Assembly: GCA_022041995.1 (NCBI GenBank)
Contig: CP074390.1
Location: 2,046,001-2,110,000 of the forward strand
Source: Cupriavidus necator
GTDB taxonomy: Bacteria; Pseudomonadota; Gammaproteobacteria; Burkholderiales; Burkholderiaceae
Reading direction: 5' to 3'
DNA: 64,000 nt
The notes under the pieces: generated by a model
The model's database searches: none
What the model was told of the DNA's origin: nothing
What the model saw: the letters and a program-made list of their open reading frames with translations, nothing else
Program-made: the position numbers and the translations under genes
Part shown: positions 34,900 to 45,225 of the stretch, one piece after another
How positions within the stretch are numbered: the first letter of the stretch is position 1
Layout: each line of letters begins with the position of its first letter

Positions 34900-37800
34900 A
34901 TGGCTGATGCTCAATCTTCGTCCGGCGCGATGCGTGCGGACATTCCCGGACAACGCACTTTCCTGACCGGTATCCAGGCCCTGGTGCGCCTCCCCATGAT
35001 CCAGCGTGAACTGGATCGCGCTCGCGGCTGGAAGACGGCTGGCCTGGTTTCTGGCTACCGAGGCTCCCCGCTTGGCGCCTATGACCAGCAACTGTGGAAG
35101 GCGTCGAAACAGCTTACTGCCCATGATGTGGTCTTCCAGCCGGGCCTGAACGAAGACTTGGCTGCTACGGCGCTTTGGGGCGCCCAAATGCACCGTGCCT
35201 ATGGCGAAGCCAAGGTAGATGGAGTCTTTGGCATCTGGTACGGGAAAGGCCCGGGGTGGACCGCACGGGAGACGTATTCCGGTGTGCCAACATGTTCGGC
35301 ACCTCCCGATTCGGCGGTGTGCTCGCTGTCTCTGGCGATGACCATGCCGCGCAGTCTTCATCATTTCCCCACCAGACCGACGGGATCTTTCACTCGGCGT
35401 CCATCCCTGTTCTCCAGCCTGCGAATGTCCGCGAAGTCATCGAGCTCGGGCTCGCTGGCTTTGCCATGTCGCGCTACTCGGGCTTGTGGGTATCGCTCAA
35501 GACGATTGCTGAAGTGGTGGAAACGGCATCCACGATTGAGCTGGCGAGATGGCCAAGTTTCCGCGAGCCGGAGGACTTTGTCATGCCGGCTCATGGGCTT
35601 AACTGGGATCCAACGGTCGCGTGGCCTGGCCAGCGGGGTGAACTGGAGCGGCGCCTGATCGACGAGCGGCTACCTGCCGCGCGAGCATGGGCGAGAGCAA
35701 ACCGGATCGATCAGACCATTGTCCAGGCTCCGGTGAAGCGCCTCGGCATCATCACCGTCGGCAAGGCGCACCAGGACGTGATGCAGGCGTGCCTCGACCT
35801 TGGCCTCAGTCACAATGACCTGCGCGCGCTTGGTGTGTCAATCTACAAGGTTGCAATGAGTTGGCCCCTGGAAACTGTGGGCGCTTGCGCTTTCGCGGCA
35901 GGCCACCGGGAAGTTCTGGTGGTGGAGGAAAAGCGTTCCAATGTCGAAGCGCAGCTTAAGGAGGCGTTGTTCCACCGGCCGGCGTCGCAACGTCCGGTCG
36001 TCACTGGAAAGACGGATGACACGGGCCACGCCTTGCTACCCGAGGTGTCGGAATTCAGTGCATACCTTGTAGCGCGCGTACTCGTGCGGCGCGCACTGGT
36101 CAACGGCATCGATGCGCCCTGGTTGACGGAGCGTCTTGCATCGCTGGACCAGGCCGCGAAGAAGCCGCCCGCAGTAGTCATCCCGATTCGGAGGCCATAT
36201 TTCTGCTCGGGGTGCCCGCACAATACTTCGACACGTACCCCGACGGCTCGATCAGTGGCGGTGGCATCGGCTGCCACGTGATGGCGCTCTCGCAGCCGGA
36301 ACTCAAAACAATGACCATGAGCCAGATGGGGGGAGAGGGCGCGCAGTGGATTGGCGCGGCACCATTCTCCAGGACAGGTCATGTGTTCCAGAACCTGGGG
36401 GACGGCACATATCAGCACTCGGGCCTGCTGGCCATTCGCGCCGCGGTCGCCGCGAAGACCAACATCACCTACAAGATCCTGTACAACGACGCCGTTGCCA
36501 TGACCGGCGGGCAGCCGGCCGAGGGTTTCAACGATCCTGCTCGCATCACCCGGCAGTTGCACGCTGAAGGCGTTGGACGGATTGCGCTCATAACAGACGA
36601 TCCGCTGCGTTGGCGTGACCGGAAGGCGCTCGCGGCCGGGGTCGAGGTTCACCATCGCGACACGCTGGATGCTGTGCAGCGAGAGTTGCGCGAAGTGCCG
36701 GGCGTGACGGCCATCGTTTACGAGCAGACATGCGCGGCCGAGAAGCGTCGCCGGCGCAAGCGCAAGGAAGCCCCCGATCCAGATCGGAGGCTGTTTATCA
36801 ATCACCAGGTCTGCGAGGGTTGCGGGGACTGCTCGGTCCAATCGAACTGCATTTCCATTGAGCCTCTGGAGACTGATCTTGGCCGCAAGCGGACGATCAA
36901 CCAGAGTGCCTGCAACAAGGACTTTTCCTGCGTGAAGGGCTTCTGTCCGAGCTTTGTCGAGGTCGAGGGCGTCACCCTGCGCAAGCCGGATGTTCGCCGG
37001 ATTGCGGCATTGGAAAAGGAACTCGTCGCGGGGTTGCCGTTGCCCGCGCTTCCGGTCCTCGAGGACTCGTTCAATATCTATATCACCGGCATCGGTGGCA
37101 CCGGCGTACTGACTATGGGTGCGCTCCTTGGCGCCGCTGCCAGTGAAGAGGATCTTGCCGCCTCGGTGCTCGATTTCACGGGGATGGCACAGAAAAATGG
37201 AGCGGTGGTCAGTCAGGTCCGTATTGCCATGGCTGACTTCCAGATGCCGGCGTCACGTATCGGCGAGGGCAGGGCAGATCTTCTCCTGGGGGCGGATCTT
37301 GTCGTGTCCGCGGCTGCCGACTCGCTGCTCAGGCTCTCCTCGTCCAGGACTGCCGCGGTGGTCAACTTGGCCGAGACCCCCACTCCGGACGTCATCAGCA
37401 ATCGGGATGCGAAGTTGCCGACGCGGCTGATGCATGATCGCATCAAGAGTCGCTGCAGGGGTTCTAGCTTCCATGCGCTAGACGCGAGCGCGCTTGCGCA
37501 ACGCCTCTTTGGAGATACCCTTCCCACGCACACGATGATGCTGGGTTACGCCTGGCAGCAAGGGCTGGTTCCCTTGAGCCGCGAATCAATCGAAAGGGCG
37601 ATCGAGCGCAATGGCGCAGCCGTCGAGATGAACAAGGCTGCCTTCAACTGGGGGCGCATTGCCGCAGCCACGCCAGAGGCGCTCGACGCCATCAGCGCGC
37701 CATCCGGCCAACACGCCGTTGAGCCTGCAACGCTGGATGGCCTTGTCGCACTGCACCGGCAGCAGTTGGCGGAGTACCAGGATGGCCGTTACGCGGACAA

Positions 37801-38410
37801 ATACCATGCCTTGGTAGAACTGGTGCGGCACGCCGAGCAAGCGATCGAGCCAGGAAGCGAAGCGCTGGCAGCGGCAGTTGCCCGTAGCGCCTACAAGTTG
37901 ATGGCTTACAAAGACGAGTATGAAGTGGCTCGCCTTTATTCGACGCCAGCCTTTCGCGATTCACTGGCGGAACAGTTCTCGACCGCGAAGAAGGTGTCGC
38001 TATGGCTTGCGCCGCCCCTGCTCTCAAAGCTTGACCCGAAGACAGGTCGGCCGAAAAAGAAGAAATTCGGGCCGTGGATCTTCCCGGTCATGAAGGGCTT
38101 GAGCAGCTTGCGCGGACTGCGCGGAACGGCACTCGATGTATTTGGGTACACCGCGGAGAGGAAGACTGAGCGTCGCCTCATTGCCGAATACTTCCACGAC
38201 ATTCGCGTCCTTTGCTCCCGTCTCTCACGAGAGAACCTTGGTAGGGTCGTGGAATTCGCGGCGTTGCCGATGGAGATCCGAGGCTTCGGGCCGGTCAAGG
38301 AACAAGCGATCAAGGGCCATGGCACGCGGCGTGAGGTAGCGCTGACCGCACTAGCGACGGGGCGGCAAATGAATCATAGCGAACAACACAACAAGGCTCA
38401 CGCAGCGTGA
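34900..38410 (+). CDS. Indolepyruvate ferredoxin oxidoreductase, fused type, with two frameshifts
   Basis: Large cytoplasmic TPP and iron-sulfur enzyme that decarboxylates aryl-pyruvates to aryl-acetyl-CoA, the end of transamination of aromatic amino acids. It is read here in three frames. Part 1 (34900 to about 35255) holds LTGIQALVRLPMIQRELDRARG and VSGYRGSPLGAYD. Part 2 runs from VDRTGDVFRCANMFGTSRFGGVLAVSGDDHAAQSS to YFCSGCPHNTSTR. Part 3 starts DGSISGGGIGCHVMAL and holds the TPP site, cysteines CEGCGDCSVQSNC and CNKDFSCVKGFCPSF, and the gamma domain NIYITGIGGTGVLTMGALLG. One added base at G4 35253-35256 and one at C4 36238-36241 give about 1170 residues, the family length. An aminotransferase follows, matching the pathway. 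Confidence 0.85.
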
Positions 38411-38444
38411 CATGCGCAGGCAAGACATCAAGGAGTATGACAAC

Positions 38445-39611
38445 ATGGCAAAGTACGGCACCCATTTTTCCCGTCGGGCACAGGCATTGACGAGCTCCGT
38501 CATCCGGGAGGTTCTCAAGCTCACAGAGAGACCGGAGATCATCTCATTTGCTGGCGGGCTTCCATCTGCGCAAACATTTCCCGTGCAGGCGCTTCAGTCG
38601 GCATGTGAGCGTCTCTTTGCCGAGGCGCCTGCGGCGTCGCTGCAGTACGCACCTACCGAAGGGCTTCAGCCGCTGCGGCAATGGGTCGCGGACAAGCACG
38701 GCGTGGATGTGAGCAACGTGCTGATCACGACCGGGTCGCAGCAGGCGCTGGATCTGCTCGCGAAAGTATTCATTGATCCGGGCAGCAAGGTGTTGGTGGA
38801 AGCACCAACATATCTGGGTGCCTTGCAGGCGTTCTCGCTCTCTGAACCTTCCTATGCCGAAGTGCCGACCGATGAAAGTGGCCTTCAACCCGGCTTGCTC
38901 ACCGAAGCGCTGGCTGCGGAAGCCAGGTTTCTCTACACGATTCCCAACTTCCAGAATCCCACCGGGCGCAGGCTGACGCTGGAGCGCCGCCAAGCGCTCG
39001 TGGCGCGTGCGGAGGAACTCGGCCTTCTTCTAATCGAGGACAACCCATATGGTGAACTGCGCTATAGCGGACAAGCTCTGCCCTCCTTGCATTCACTGAA
39101 CCCGTCGGGGGTTGTGTACATGGGGTCATTCTCAAAGGTCCTGGCGCCGGGACTGCGCCTGGGCTACATGATTGCGCCGGCGGATATCCACGCCAAGCTC
39201 GTGCAGGCGAAGCAGGCGTCGGATCTGCATACGCCAAGCTTTACGCAACGTGTCGCCTACGAAGTCCTGAAGACGGGCATGCTTGACAGTCATATCGCCG
39301 CAGTCTGCGATCTATATGGCAAGCACTGTTCAGTAATGCTGGATGCGCTTTCGCGCCATATGCCGGCAGGGGTAAGCTGGAGCCAGCCAGAGGGCGGCAT
39401 GTTCATCTGGGTGGAGTTGCCCGAAAACATCGACGCGATGGCCTTGCTCGAAGAGGCCGTTGCCAACAAGGTGGCCTTCGTTCCTGGCGCTCCGTTCTAT
39501 GCAAAAAATCCGCGCCACAACACCATGCGGCTGGCCTTCGTCACGGTTTCACCGGATCGGATCGAGGAGGGTATCGCCCGACTCGGCAAGTTGGTAGCTG
39601 GGCATATCTGA
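38445..39611 (+). CDS. PLP-dependent aminotransferase, class I (2-aminoadipate/aromatic type)
   Basis: 388 residues from ATG 38445, which has AGGAG 9 nt upstream. Class I/II fold: AKYGTHFSRRAQALTSSVIREVLKLTERPEIISFAGGLPS at the N-terminus, LITTGSQQALDLLAKVFIDPG near 105, NFQNPTGRRL near 180, IEDNPYGELRYSG near 210, and the PLP lysine in GSFSKVLAPGLRLGYM near 240. This is the LysN/MocR-C-like subgroup. It starts 34 nt after the oxidoreductase stop. It would make the 2-oxo acid that the oxidoreductase uses. Confidence 0.9.
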   Translation: MAKYGTHFSRRAQALTSSVIREVLKLTERPEIISFAGGLPSAQTFPVQALQSACERLFAEAPAASLQYAPTEGLQPLRQWVADKHGVDVSNVLITTGSQQALDLLAKVFIDPGSKVLVEAPTYLGALQAFSLSEPSYAEVPTDESGLQPGLLTEALAAEARFLYTIPNFQNPTGRRLTLERRQALVARAEELGLLLIEDNPYGELRYSGQALPSLHSLNPSGVVYMGSFSKVLAPGLRLGYMIAPADIHAKLVQAKQASDLHTPSFTQRVAYEVLKTGMLDSHIAAVCDLYGKHCSVMLDALSRHMPAGVSWSQPEGGMFIWVELPENIDAMALLEEAVANKVAFVPGAPFYAKNPRHNTMRLAFVTVSPDRIEEGIARLGKLVAGHI

Positions 39612-39716
39612 CGCGTGACTATTGGGGCGGAACGTTTCTCCGCCCAGCAGACCCGGTAGTGCCTTACGCGCATTACCGGGAGCACGAAAACCCTCATGAG
39701 TTTCAGGACGACGACA

Positions 39717-40019
39717 ATGTCGAATGGATATTGGATTGCTCTGGTCGACGTCGAAGATATCGACGGCTACAAGCGCTACATTGATGCAAACAAGGCAGTC
39801 TTCAATACTTATGGAGGACGGTTCCTGATCAGGAACGGCGAGAAGTCCGTTGTGGAGGGGACGATGCGTTCCCGCGTGGTCGTGATTGAATTCGAGACCT
39901 ATCAGATCGCCCTGGATTGCTATCACTCGCTTGAGTATCAGCGTGCCAAATCGCTGCGTACGCCTTGTTCACAAGCGGACATTGTGGTGATAGAGGGGTA
40001 CCTGGGGCAGCGCGAGTAA
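39717..40019 (+). CDS. DUF1330 family protein
   Basis: About 100 residues starting MSNGYWIALVDVEDIDGYKRYIDANKAVFNTYGGRFLIRNG, the DUF1330 dimeric alpha/beta-barrel (ferredoxin-like) pattern. GTMRSRVVVIEFETYQIALDCYHSLEYQ is the conserved second half. The biochemical role of the family is unknown. An ATG 21 nt upstream is also possible. It converges with a paralogue on the opposite strand. Confidence 0.85.
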   Translation: MSNGYWIALVDVEDIDGYKRYIDANKAVFNTYGGRFLIRNGEKSVVEGTMRSRVVVIEFETYQIALDCYHSLEYQRAKSLRTPCSQADIVVIEGYLGQRE

Positions 40020-40086
40020 GTTGGCGCAATGATGCGGTGAGGTAACGAGTGTCTCGCCGCACTCACCGTTTGTCAGGAAGCCAGAA

Positions 40087-40419
40087 TCACCGTATTACGT
40101 TCTCCGCCAGCGCATCATCCGGTTGCAGGCCGATGTATCCCTCCACTACTATGACATCTCCGAGGGACGCTGCCTTGCGCAGTTCCGCTGCGCGGCGGTA
40201 CTCGGGCGATTGATAGCAGGCCATCGCTGTTTCGTAGTCCTTGAACTCGATTACGACCAAGCGGGAGCGGTAGTGGCCCTCCACGGCCTCTGACCGGCCT
40301 CCCCGTATCAGATAGCGACCGCCGTATTTCTGATAGGCAAGCTGGTTCAGCTTGCTATACGCACCGAATAACTCGGCGTCGGTAATATCGACCTGTCCGA
40401 TCCAGTAGCCCTTCGCCAT
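40087..40419 (-). CDS. DUF1330 family protein, paralogue
   Basis: 110 residues from ATG 40419, with AGGAGA just upstream. MAKGYWIGQVDITDAELFGAYSKLNQLAYQKYGGRYLIRGG parallels the neighbour at 39.7 kb, as does HYRSRLVVIEFKDYETAMACYQSPEYRRAAELR. The two genes face each other end to end across 67 bp that can fold into an imperfect hairpin. It lies 46 nt downstream of panB... on the same strand panB ends at 40466 and this gene starts at 40419, so they may share a transcript. Confidence 0.85.
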   Translation of the reverse strand: MAKGYWIGQVDITDAELFGAYSKLNQLAYQKYGGRYLIRGGRSEAVEGHYRSRLVVIEFKDYETAMACYQSPEYRRAAELRKAASLGDVIVVEGYIGLQPDDALAENVIR

Positions 40420-40465
40420 ATCTTCTCCTGTCATTGACGTTTGCGGTTATGCGGGTGACGCCTGC

Positions 40466-41371
40466 CTACCAGGCGTGCAATTCGTTGTTCGGAAATGAGC
40501 CGTCCTTCACGGCTGCCACATAGGACGCGAATGCAGAATGGATGCCACTGGCCCCATCCATGAAGTTGCGTACGAACTTCGGCATTCGTCCAAGATTCAC
40601 TCCAAGCATGTCGTGCATGACGAGCACCTGGCCTGCAGTACCGTTGCCGGCGCCGATACCTATGGTGGCGCAGGAAGACAGTTCGGCAGTGATGGCGCTG
40701 GCAAGCGCGGCCGGGACCATCTCAAGGACCAGCATGGTGGCACCTGCACCCTGCAAGGCTCGGGCATCAGCGAGCAGCCGATCGCCGGCAGCCTTTTCGC
40801 GGCCCTGCACGCGATAGCCACCCAGTGCGGAAACTGTTTGCGGAGTAAGACCCAGATGGCCGCATACCGGGATCCCGCGCTCGACAAGGAAGCTGACCAC
40901 GTCAGTTGTCCAGCCGCCGCCCTCCAGCTTCACCATGCTGGCGCCAGCCTGGAGCAGGTCCACTGCTGATTCCATGGCCCGATCCCGCGATCCGTGGTAG
41001 CAGCCGAAGGGCAGGTCGCTGACAAGCATGGCCCGTCCTGCGGCACGAGCAAGCCCTTGGGACACACAACCGGTGTGATATCGCATGCTGTCCAGTGTTA
41101 CCGCTACCGTGCTGCTCATGCCTTGACAAACCATGCCGAGGGAATCGCCCACAAGTATGCAATCCGCGCCTGCCGAATCTGCCATCGCGGCAAAAGTGGC
41201 GTCATACGCAGTCAGCATGGCGATGCGTTCCCCGGCGGCATGCATTTCTGCAATGCGGGTGGTGGTAACCTGCCTGCGCGGCTGAGTTTTTCCGGCGGGA
41301 TATGATCCGTATGGCGGCGTGGAAAATTCAACGGAATTGGAAGGGTCGGAAGATGCTGATGATTTGGACAT
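40466..41371 (-). CDS. panB: 3-methyl-2-oxobutanoate hydroxymethyltransferase (ketopantoate hydroxymethyltransferase)
   Basis: Makes ketopantoate from 2-oxoisovalerate and methylene-tetrahydrofolate in the pantothenate/CoA route. About 301 residues from ATG 41371, with a 35-residue N-terminal extension before the conserved core. The motifs are RIAMLTAYDATFAAMADSAGADCILVGDSLGMV (Mg-binding Asp region), SDLPFGCYHGSRDRAMESAVDLLQAGASMVKLEGG, VCGHLGLTPQTVSALGGYRVQG, LVLEMVPAALASAITAEL and IGIGAGNGTAGQVLVMHDMLG. PanC is not adjacent. Such lone panB copies beside CoA-ester catabolic genes may be a second copy that supports CoA supply; that link is an inference. Confidence 0.9.
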   Translation of the reverse strand: MSKSSASSDPSNSVEFSTPPYGSYPAGKTQPRRQVTTTRIAEMHAAGERIAMLTAYDATFAAMADSAGADCILVGDSLGMVCQGMSSTVAVTLDSMRYHTGCVSQGLARAAGRAMLVSDLPFGCYHGSRDRAMESAVDLLQAGASMVKLEGGGWTTDVVSFLVERGIPVCGHLGLTPQTVSALGGYRVQGREKAAGDRLLADARALQGAGATMLVLEMVPAALASAITAELSSCATIGIGAGNGTAGQVLVMHDMLGVNLGRMPKFVRNFMDGASGIHSAFASYVAAVKDGSFPNNELHAW

Positions 41372-41526
41372 ATTGGTAGCGAACGAATGCAGCGATCGCT
41401 CGCGCTGAGTGTTTCGCAGTGGATACCAGGAACGGCTGTCTTGCACCGCCCATACTCAAGAACAAGGGACGAACGGTTCCAACCGGGTAAAAGCCCGGTC
41501 AGTGCGGTTCTGTCCAGCTTTGCTCT

Positions 41527-42513
41527 TTAGCCTGGTGGAATCAGAATGCTCGAGCCGACTGTGCTTCGGCTCTCCAAGTCAGTGTGAGCTTGCGCAACGT
41601 CCAGCAGTGGGTAACGTCTGCCGATATTCGCCTTGACCAGGCCGGTGCCGATCATCGCAAAGAGGTCCCGCGCCATCTCATCGAGATCACTGGTTTTTGC
41701 GGCGTAGTGGAACAACTGCGGGCGCGTAAAGAACAGCGAGCCGCGTCGGGTGAGTTCGAACGCCTCGAGCGGTGGCAAGGGGCCTGACGAATTACCGAAG
41801 CTGACAAAGGTTCCCAAGGGCGCCAGACAGTCAAGGGAGCCGATGTAGGTGTCTTTTCCGATGGAATCGTAGACCACAGGAACTCCTTGGCCATCGGTGA
41901 TCTCACGCACACGCTCAGTGAAGTTCTCGCGGGAGTAGACAATGGGGAAGTCGCAACCGTTTTCCCTGGCGAGTTCGGCTTTCGCATCCGAGCTGACGGT
42001 TCCTATGACCGTAGCACCCAAAGCTTTCGCCCACTGGCATGCCAAGAGGCCTACGCCGCCCGCCGCAGCATGGATCAGTATCGTATCGCCTGCCTTTACC
42101 CGATAGGCCCGGCGCAGCAGGTACTGAGTGGTCAGTCCCTGCAGGGTAACAGCGGCGGCCTCTGCAAAGCTGACACTGTCCGGAAGAAGTACGACTTCGT
42201 CTTCCGGTACCGTTCGCTCCATGGCGTAGGCACCCGGAGTCCGGCCTGCATAGGCGACGCGATCCCCAATCGTGAACCGACGGACTTCCTCCCCGATCGC
42301 GATCACGGTGCCGGCAGCTTCCATGCCAATTCCTCCCGGTAGTGGCATGGGGTATAGCCCCGTCCGGAAGTAAACATCGATGAAATTGAGTCCTACTGTC
42401 TCATGCCTGACACGGATCTCCCTCGGACCGGGTTCGGGCAGGTCAACATCCACCCATTTCATTACCTCTGGCCCGCCGGTTTCCTGAATCCGGATTGCTT
42501 TTGTCTCGTTCAT
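41527..42513 (-). CDS. NADPH:quinone oxidoreductase (QOR-type MDR)
   Basis: 328 residues, full length. N-terminal GroES-like domain with HETVGLNFIDVYFRTGLYPMPLPGGIGMEAAGTVIAIG, then the NADPH site LIHAAAGGVGLLACQWAKALGATVIGTVSSDAKAELARENG near residue 150, and VYDSIGKDTYIGSLDCLAPLGTFVSFGNSSGPLPP near 215. It has the zinc-less quinone reductase signature and would reduce quinones one electron at a time. It stands alone between panB and the transporter on the minus strand. It is more QOR-like than the MDR protein at 22.3 kb. Confidence 0.9.
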   Translation of the reverse strand: MNETKAIRIQETGGPEVMKWVDVDLPEPGPREIRVRHETVGLNFIDVYFRTGLYPMPLPGGIGMEAAGTVIAIGEEVRRFTIGDRVAYAGRTPGAYAMERTVPEDEVVLLPDSVSFAEAAAVTLQGLTTQYLLRRAYRVKAGDTILIHAAAGGVGLLACQWAKALGATVIGTVSSDAKAELARENGCDFPIVYSRENFTERVREITDGQGVPVVYDSIGKDTYIGSLDCLAPLGTFVSFGNSSGPLPPLEAFELTRRGSLFFTRPQLFHYAAKTSDLDEMARDLFAMIGTGLVKANIGRRYPLLDVAQAHTDLESRSTVGSSILIPPG

Positions 42514-42617
42514 ATCTATCTCAAATGGATACTTTTGCCTTCGGTCCCGGGACGAGCCGGCGAGCAGAAGATGAGATCAGTTTATGCTGGGACGCTGGGA
42601 AATCTGCGCCTATTCGA

Positions 42618-42664
42618 CATACGAAAACGCCGCGCCGAAGTTCATATGAACTAGCGGGCGGCTT
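42618..42664 (-). terminator. Palindromic hairpin, probable terminator of the MFS gene
   Basis: Contains the perfect 14-bp palindrome AGTTCATATGAACT (42639-42652) within a larger GC-rich stem. On the minus strand it is followed by GTTTTC, and on the plus strand by five T. The position 50-95 nt after the transporter stop fits a terminator; the inner palindrome could also be an operator for the quinone oxidoreductase gene. Confidence 0.45.
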
Positions 42665-42712
42665 TTTATTAGTCAAATTGCGCTAGCTTTTTTTGGGGGA
42701 GAAAACCGCAGG

Positions 42713-44083
42713 TCAACTCCGCATATTTGCCGGCGCTGCCGAGACGGCTGCCGTCGTACGGTCAAGGTCGTGCTTCTCCGATGCCGACTGGCGATGATTG
42801 ATGCAGGCTAGCGCAAGAGCACCCACGATGCCGGCGGCGGCGATGACCAGAAAGTTTTGCTGCAGCGGCAATTTTAGGGAGACGATCACGCCGATCAGCA
42901 CAGGTGCCACGATTGCCCCCAAGCGTCCGATGCCGGATGCCATGCCAACCCCTGTCGAGCGGATCGACATCGGATAGAACTGTCCGCTGTAGGCATACGC
43001 CACGATCTGAGCTCCGGTCGTGCAAGCTCCGACGGCAGCGATGATCACGTAGAGCACCTCGGTCGAAGGCTTGAATGTCATCAGATACAGGAACACGCTG
43101 CCAAGCGCATACATGGTCACCAGCACCCACTTGATATGGAACCGGTCTGCAAGCCAGCCACCGCCGATCGCACCAATGACCGCGCCAAGATTCAGGGCGA
43201 TGACAAAGCTCAACGCGCTGCCGAGGCTATACCCCGACATTGCCATCAGCTTGGTCAGCCAGGTGCTGAGCGCATAGATCATGAACAAGCCGGTGAAGAA
43301 CGCGATCCAGAACATGATCGTGCTGACGCCGCGTCCATCCTGGAACAACCGCACCACCGGCGCGCCAGCGGTGCGGTCCTGTGCCGGCACCTGGAACGTC
43401 GCGCTGGCATCGAGCCTTAGCTGCGGATTGATCTGCCGGACGACTTCGCTCAAGTCCCGCTGATTTTGGCGCGAGACCAGGAACGACAGCGACTCCGGCA
43501 TCGTCTTCAAGATGAAAGGGATCAGAATCACCGGTACGCCCGCCGCAAAGAAGACGACCTGCCAACCGAAGCTAGCGATGAACTGCTTGCCGATGACGGC
43601 CGCCAGGATGCCTCCGATTGCATAGCCGGAGAACATCACGGTGGTCATGAAACTGCGGACCTGGCGCGGGGAATACTCCGTCATCTGCGCGACGATGTTT
43701 GGCATGACGCCGCCAATCCCGAGACCGGCGATAAAGCGCATAACGCTGAAGGTAACCGGATCATTGGTGAGCCCGGCCGCCGCAGTGAATACGCTGAACA
43801 GAAGAACACACAATGAGATGGTCCACCTGCGGCCGATCCTGTCGGACAGAGCGCCGAGGAAGATGGCGCCGAACATCATGCCAAACAGGGCTGAACTGGC
43901 CATGAAGCCAGCCGTCGAAGCATTGACGCCCATTTCCTTCATGATCGACGGCAGCGCCGCGCCGGCCACGGCGATGTCGTAGCCGTCAAGGATGATCACC
44001 AATAGACACCACGCTAGCACGCGCGCGTGGAAGTTGTTGAACCTGGCTTCATCGGCCAGTTTGTGTACGTCTATATGCTGCAT
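42713..44083 (-). CDS. MFS transporter, aromatic acid:H+ symporter (AAHS) family
   Basis: Inner-membrane permease of 456 residues from ATG 44083, preceded by GGAGGAG. Twelve membrane segments are expected. The AAHS marks are visible: LLVIILDGYDIAVAGAALPSIMKEMGV (DGxD in TM1), GAIFLGALSDRIGRRWTISL between TM2 and TM3, and VMRFIAGLGIGGVMPNIVAQMTEYSPRQVRSFMTTVMFSGYAIGG. It would import a carboxylated aromatic or alicyclic acid with protons. Promoter C of the shared set lies upstream, linking it to the catabolic regulon. Together with the Liv-type importer it gives the region two uptake systems. Confidence 0.9.
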   Translation of the reverse strand: MQHIDVHKLADEARFNNFHARVLAWCLLVIILDGYDIAVAGAALPSIMKEMGVNASTAGFMASSALFGMMFGAIFLGALSDRIGRRWTISLCVLLFSVFTAAAGLTNDPVTFSVMRFIAGLGIGGVMPNIVAQMTEYSPRQVRSFMTTVMFSGYAIGGILAAVIGKQFIASFGWQVVFFAAGVPVILIPFILKTMPESLSFLVSRQNQRDLSEVVRQINPQLRLDASATFQVPAQDRTAGAPVVRLFQDGRGVSTIMFWIAFFTGLFMIYALSTWLTKLMAMSGYSLGSALSFVIALNLGAVIGAIGGGWLADRFHIKWVLVTMYALGSVFLYLMTFKPSTEVLYVIIAAVGACTTGAQIVAYAYSGQFYPMSIRSTGVGMASGIGRLGAIVAPVLIGVIVSLKLPLQQNFLVIAAAGIVGALALACINHRQSASEKHDLDRTTAAVSAAPANMRS

Positions 44084-44264
44084 TGTGTTTCTCCTCCACG
44101 TTGCTGCGCCTGGAAAAGTCAACAGCGCCGGGCTCGCTGCCGCACGACGATGCCTGCCTCGTCTGGACAGGACGGAGCTGCGATGATGACTTCCGGGAAG
44201 CGATGTTGAACAGGCTCCAGTTCGCGGATGACCTCGTTGAGGTTCTCTGGGCTGGGCTGAAGGT

Positions 44265-44307
44265 AATATGGTGGATCGCGGCATATAGGTCAAGATCATT
44301 ACATAGT
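44265..44307 (-). promoter_or_regulatory. Promoter C of the shared set, upstream of the MFS transporter
   Basis: On the minus strand: TGTAATGATC fused to a TTGACC -35 (44288-44293), a 17-nt spacer and a CATATT -10 (44265-44270). The leader to the ATG is about 180 nt. Between this promoter and the LysR fragment (44308-44665) I see no gene. Confidence 0.65.
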
Positions 44308-44665
44308 GTTCGACGCGCGGTTAGGGTAAATACCGTGCTTTATGCAATGTGTCACGAATAGATAGGTAAAGAAGCCTACATATAAGTGGCAGTTGGACTA
44401 CATGCTGTCGGAGGGCCGCTCGGACGGCTGGATTGAGTTTCCGGAGGAGGGAAGCCGGCGTCTACGCGAAAGCGTCTCACTCGCTGAAGATCGAGATGCT
44501 CTTCTCCGGTCCTTCAGCGGAGGGGCACCAAAAACCCAGAAGATGTCGTATCGGTAGGGATCGTGCGGCTGGGCTCTCGGCCTGACGGTCGAGACGAGTT
44601 TGGATTGAGGGCGGATTGCAACTGTGTGGCGCCGCCAGGAAGATGTCCGGCAGTCTTGCTAGCTG

Positions 44666-45225
44666 CTATGGCTGACAGGCCTCCATGATGTGGACGGCCT
44701 GTGCTTCACAGAAGTCCAGATACGCACGCACGATGGCAGAAAGGTACCGGTGCGAGGAATAAAGCAAATTGATGTGTTGCTCCGGCATCGGATGGCCGAC
44801 CAGCAACGGAACCAGGTGGCCAGCACGAATGCTATCCGCGGCCAAAAAAGGTGGCAATTCGGTAAGTACTTGGCCCGCGAGGGCATTCCTACGCAGATGC
44901 GCGTAGTCATTCGTTACCATGACAGCGTCCGGCGTCACAACGGACTCGCCCAGTTCCCACTGGCATGTCGCACTCGTATCGAGTCCCCAAACCGCGCATG
45001 GAAATCGCTGCAGATCGTCAGGCGTTCGTGGCAAGCCGTGACGGCCTATCAGTTTCGGGCTCGCCACCAGGACGTGGCGATAACTCAGGACTTGGCGGGC
45101 CACCATCGATTCGTGAGTAATGGAGCCAACCCGCAGTGCGACGTCGATGCCGTCTTCAAACGGATCGACCCGACGTTCGGTTGCGTGCACGTGGACGAAA
45201 CTGACAGACGCGGGAAATCGGCTGT
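44666..45225 (-). pseudogene. LysR-family regulator, C-terminal fragment
   Basis: About 185 codons of a LysR substrate-binding domain: RFPASVSFVHVHATERRVDPFEDGIDVALRVG, then ARQVLSYRHVLVASPKLIGRHGLPRTPDDLQRFPCAVWG to LLYSSHRYLSAIVRAYLDFCEAQ at the end. The HTH domain and first third are missing; the frame runs into a stop just upstream. The break coincides with the start of an opposite-strand nitroreductase fragment that also lacks its N-terminus. That suggests one deletion removed the 5' halves of a divergent regulator-enzyme pair. Confidence 0.8.

Noticed and set aside
35843..36841. Minus-strand frame of 332 codons
   Set aside because: Antisense to the indolepyruvate oxidoreductase, no motif, spans one of its frameshifts.
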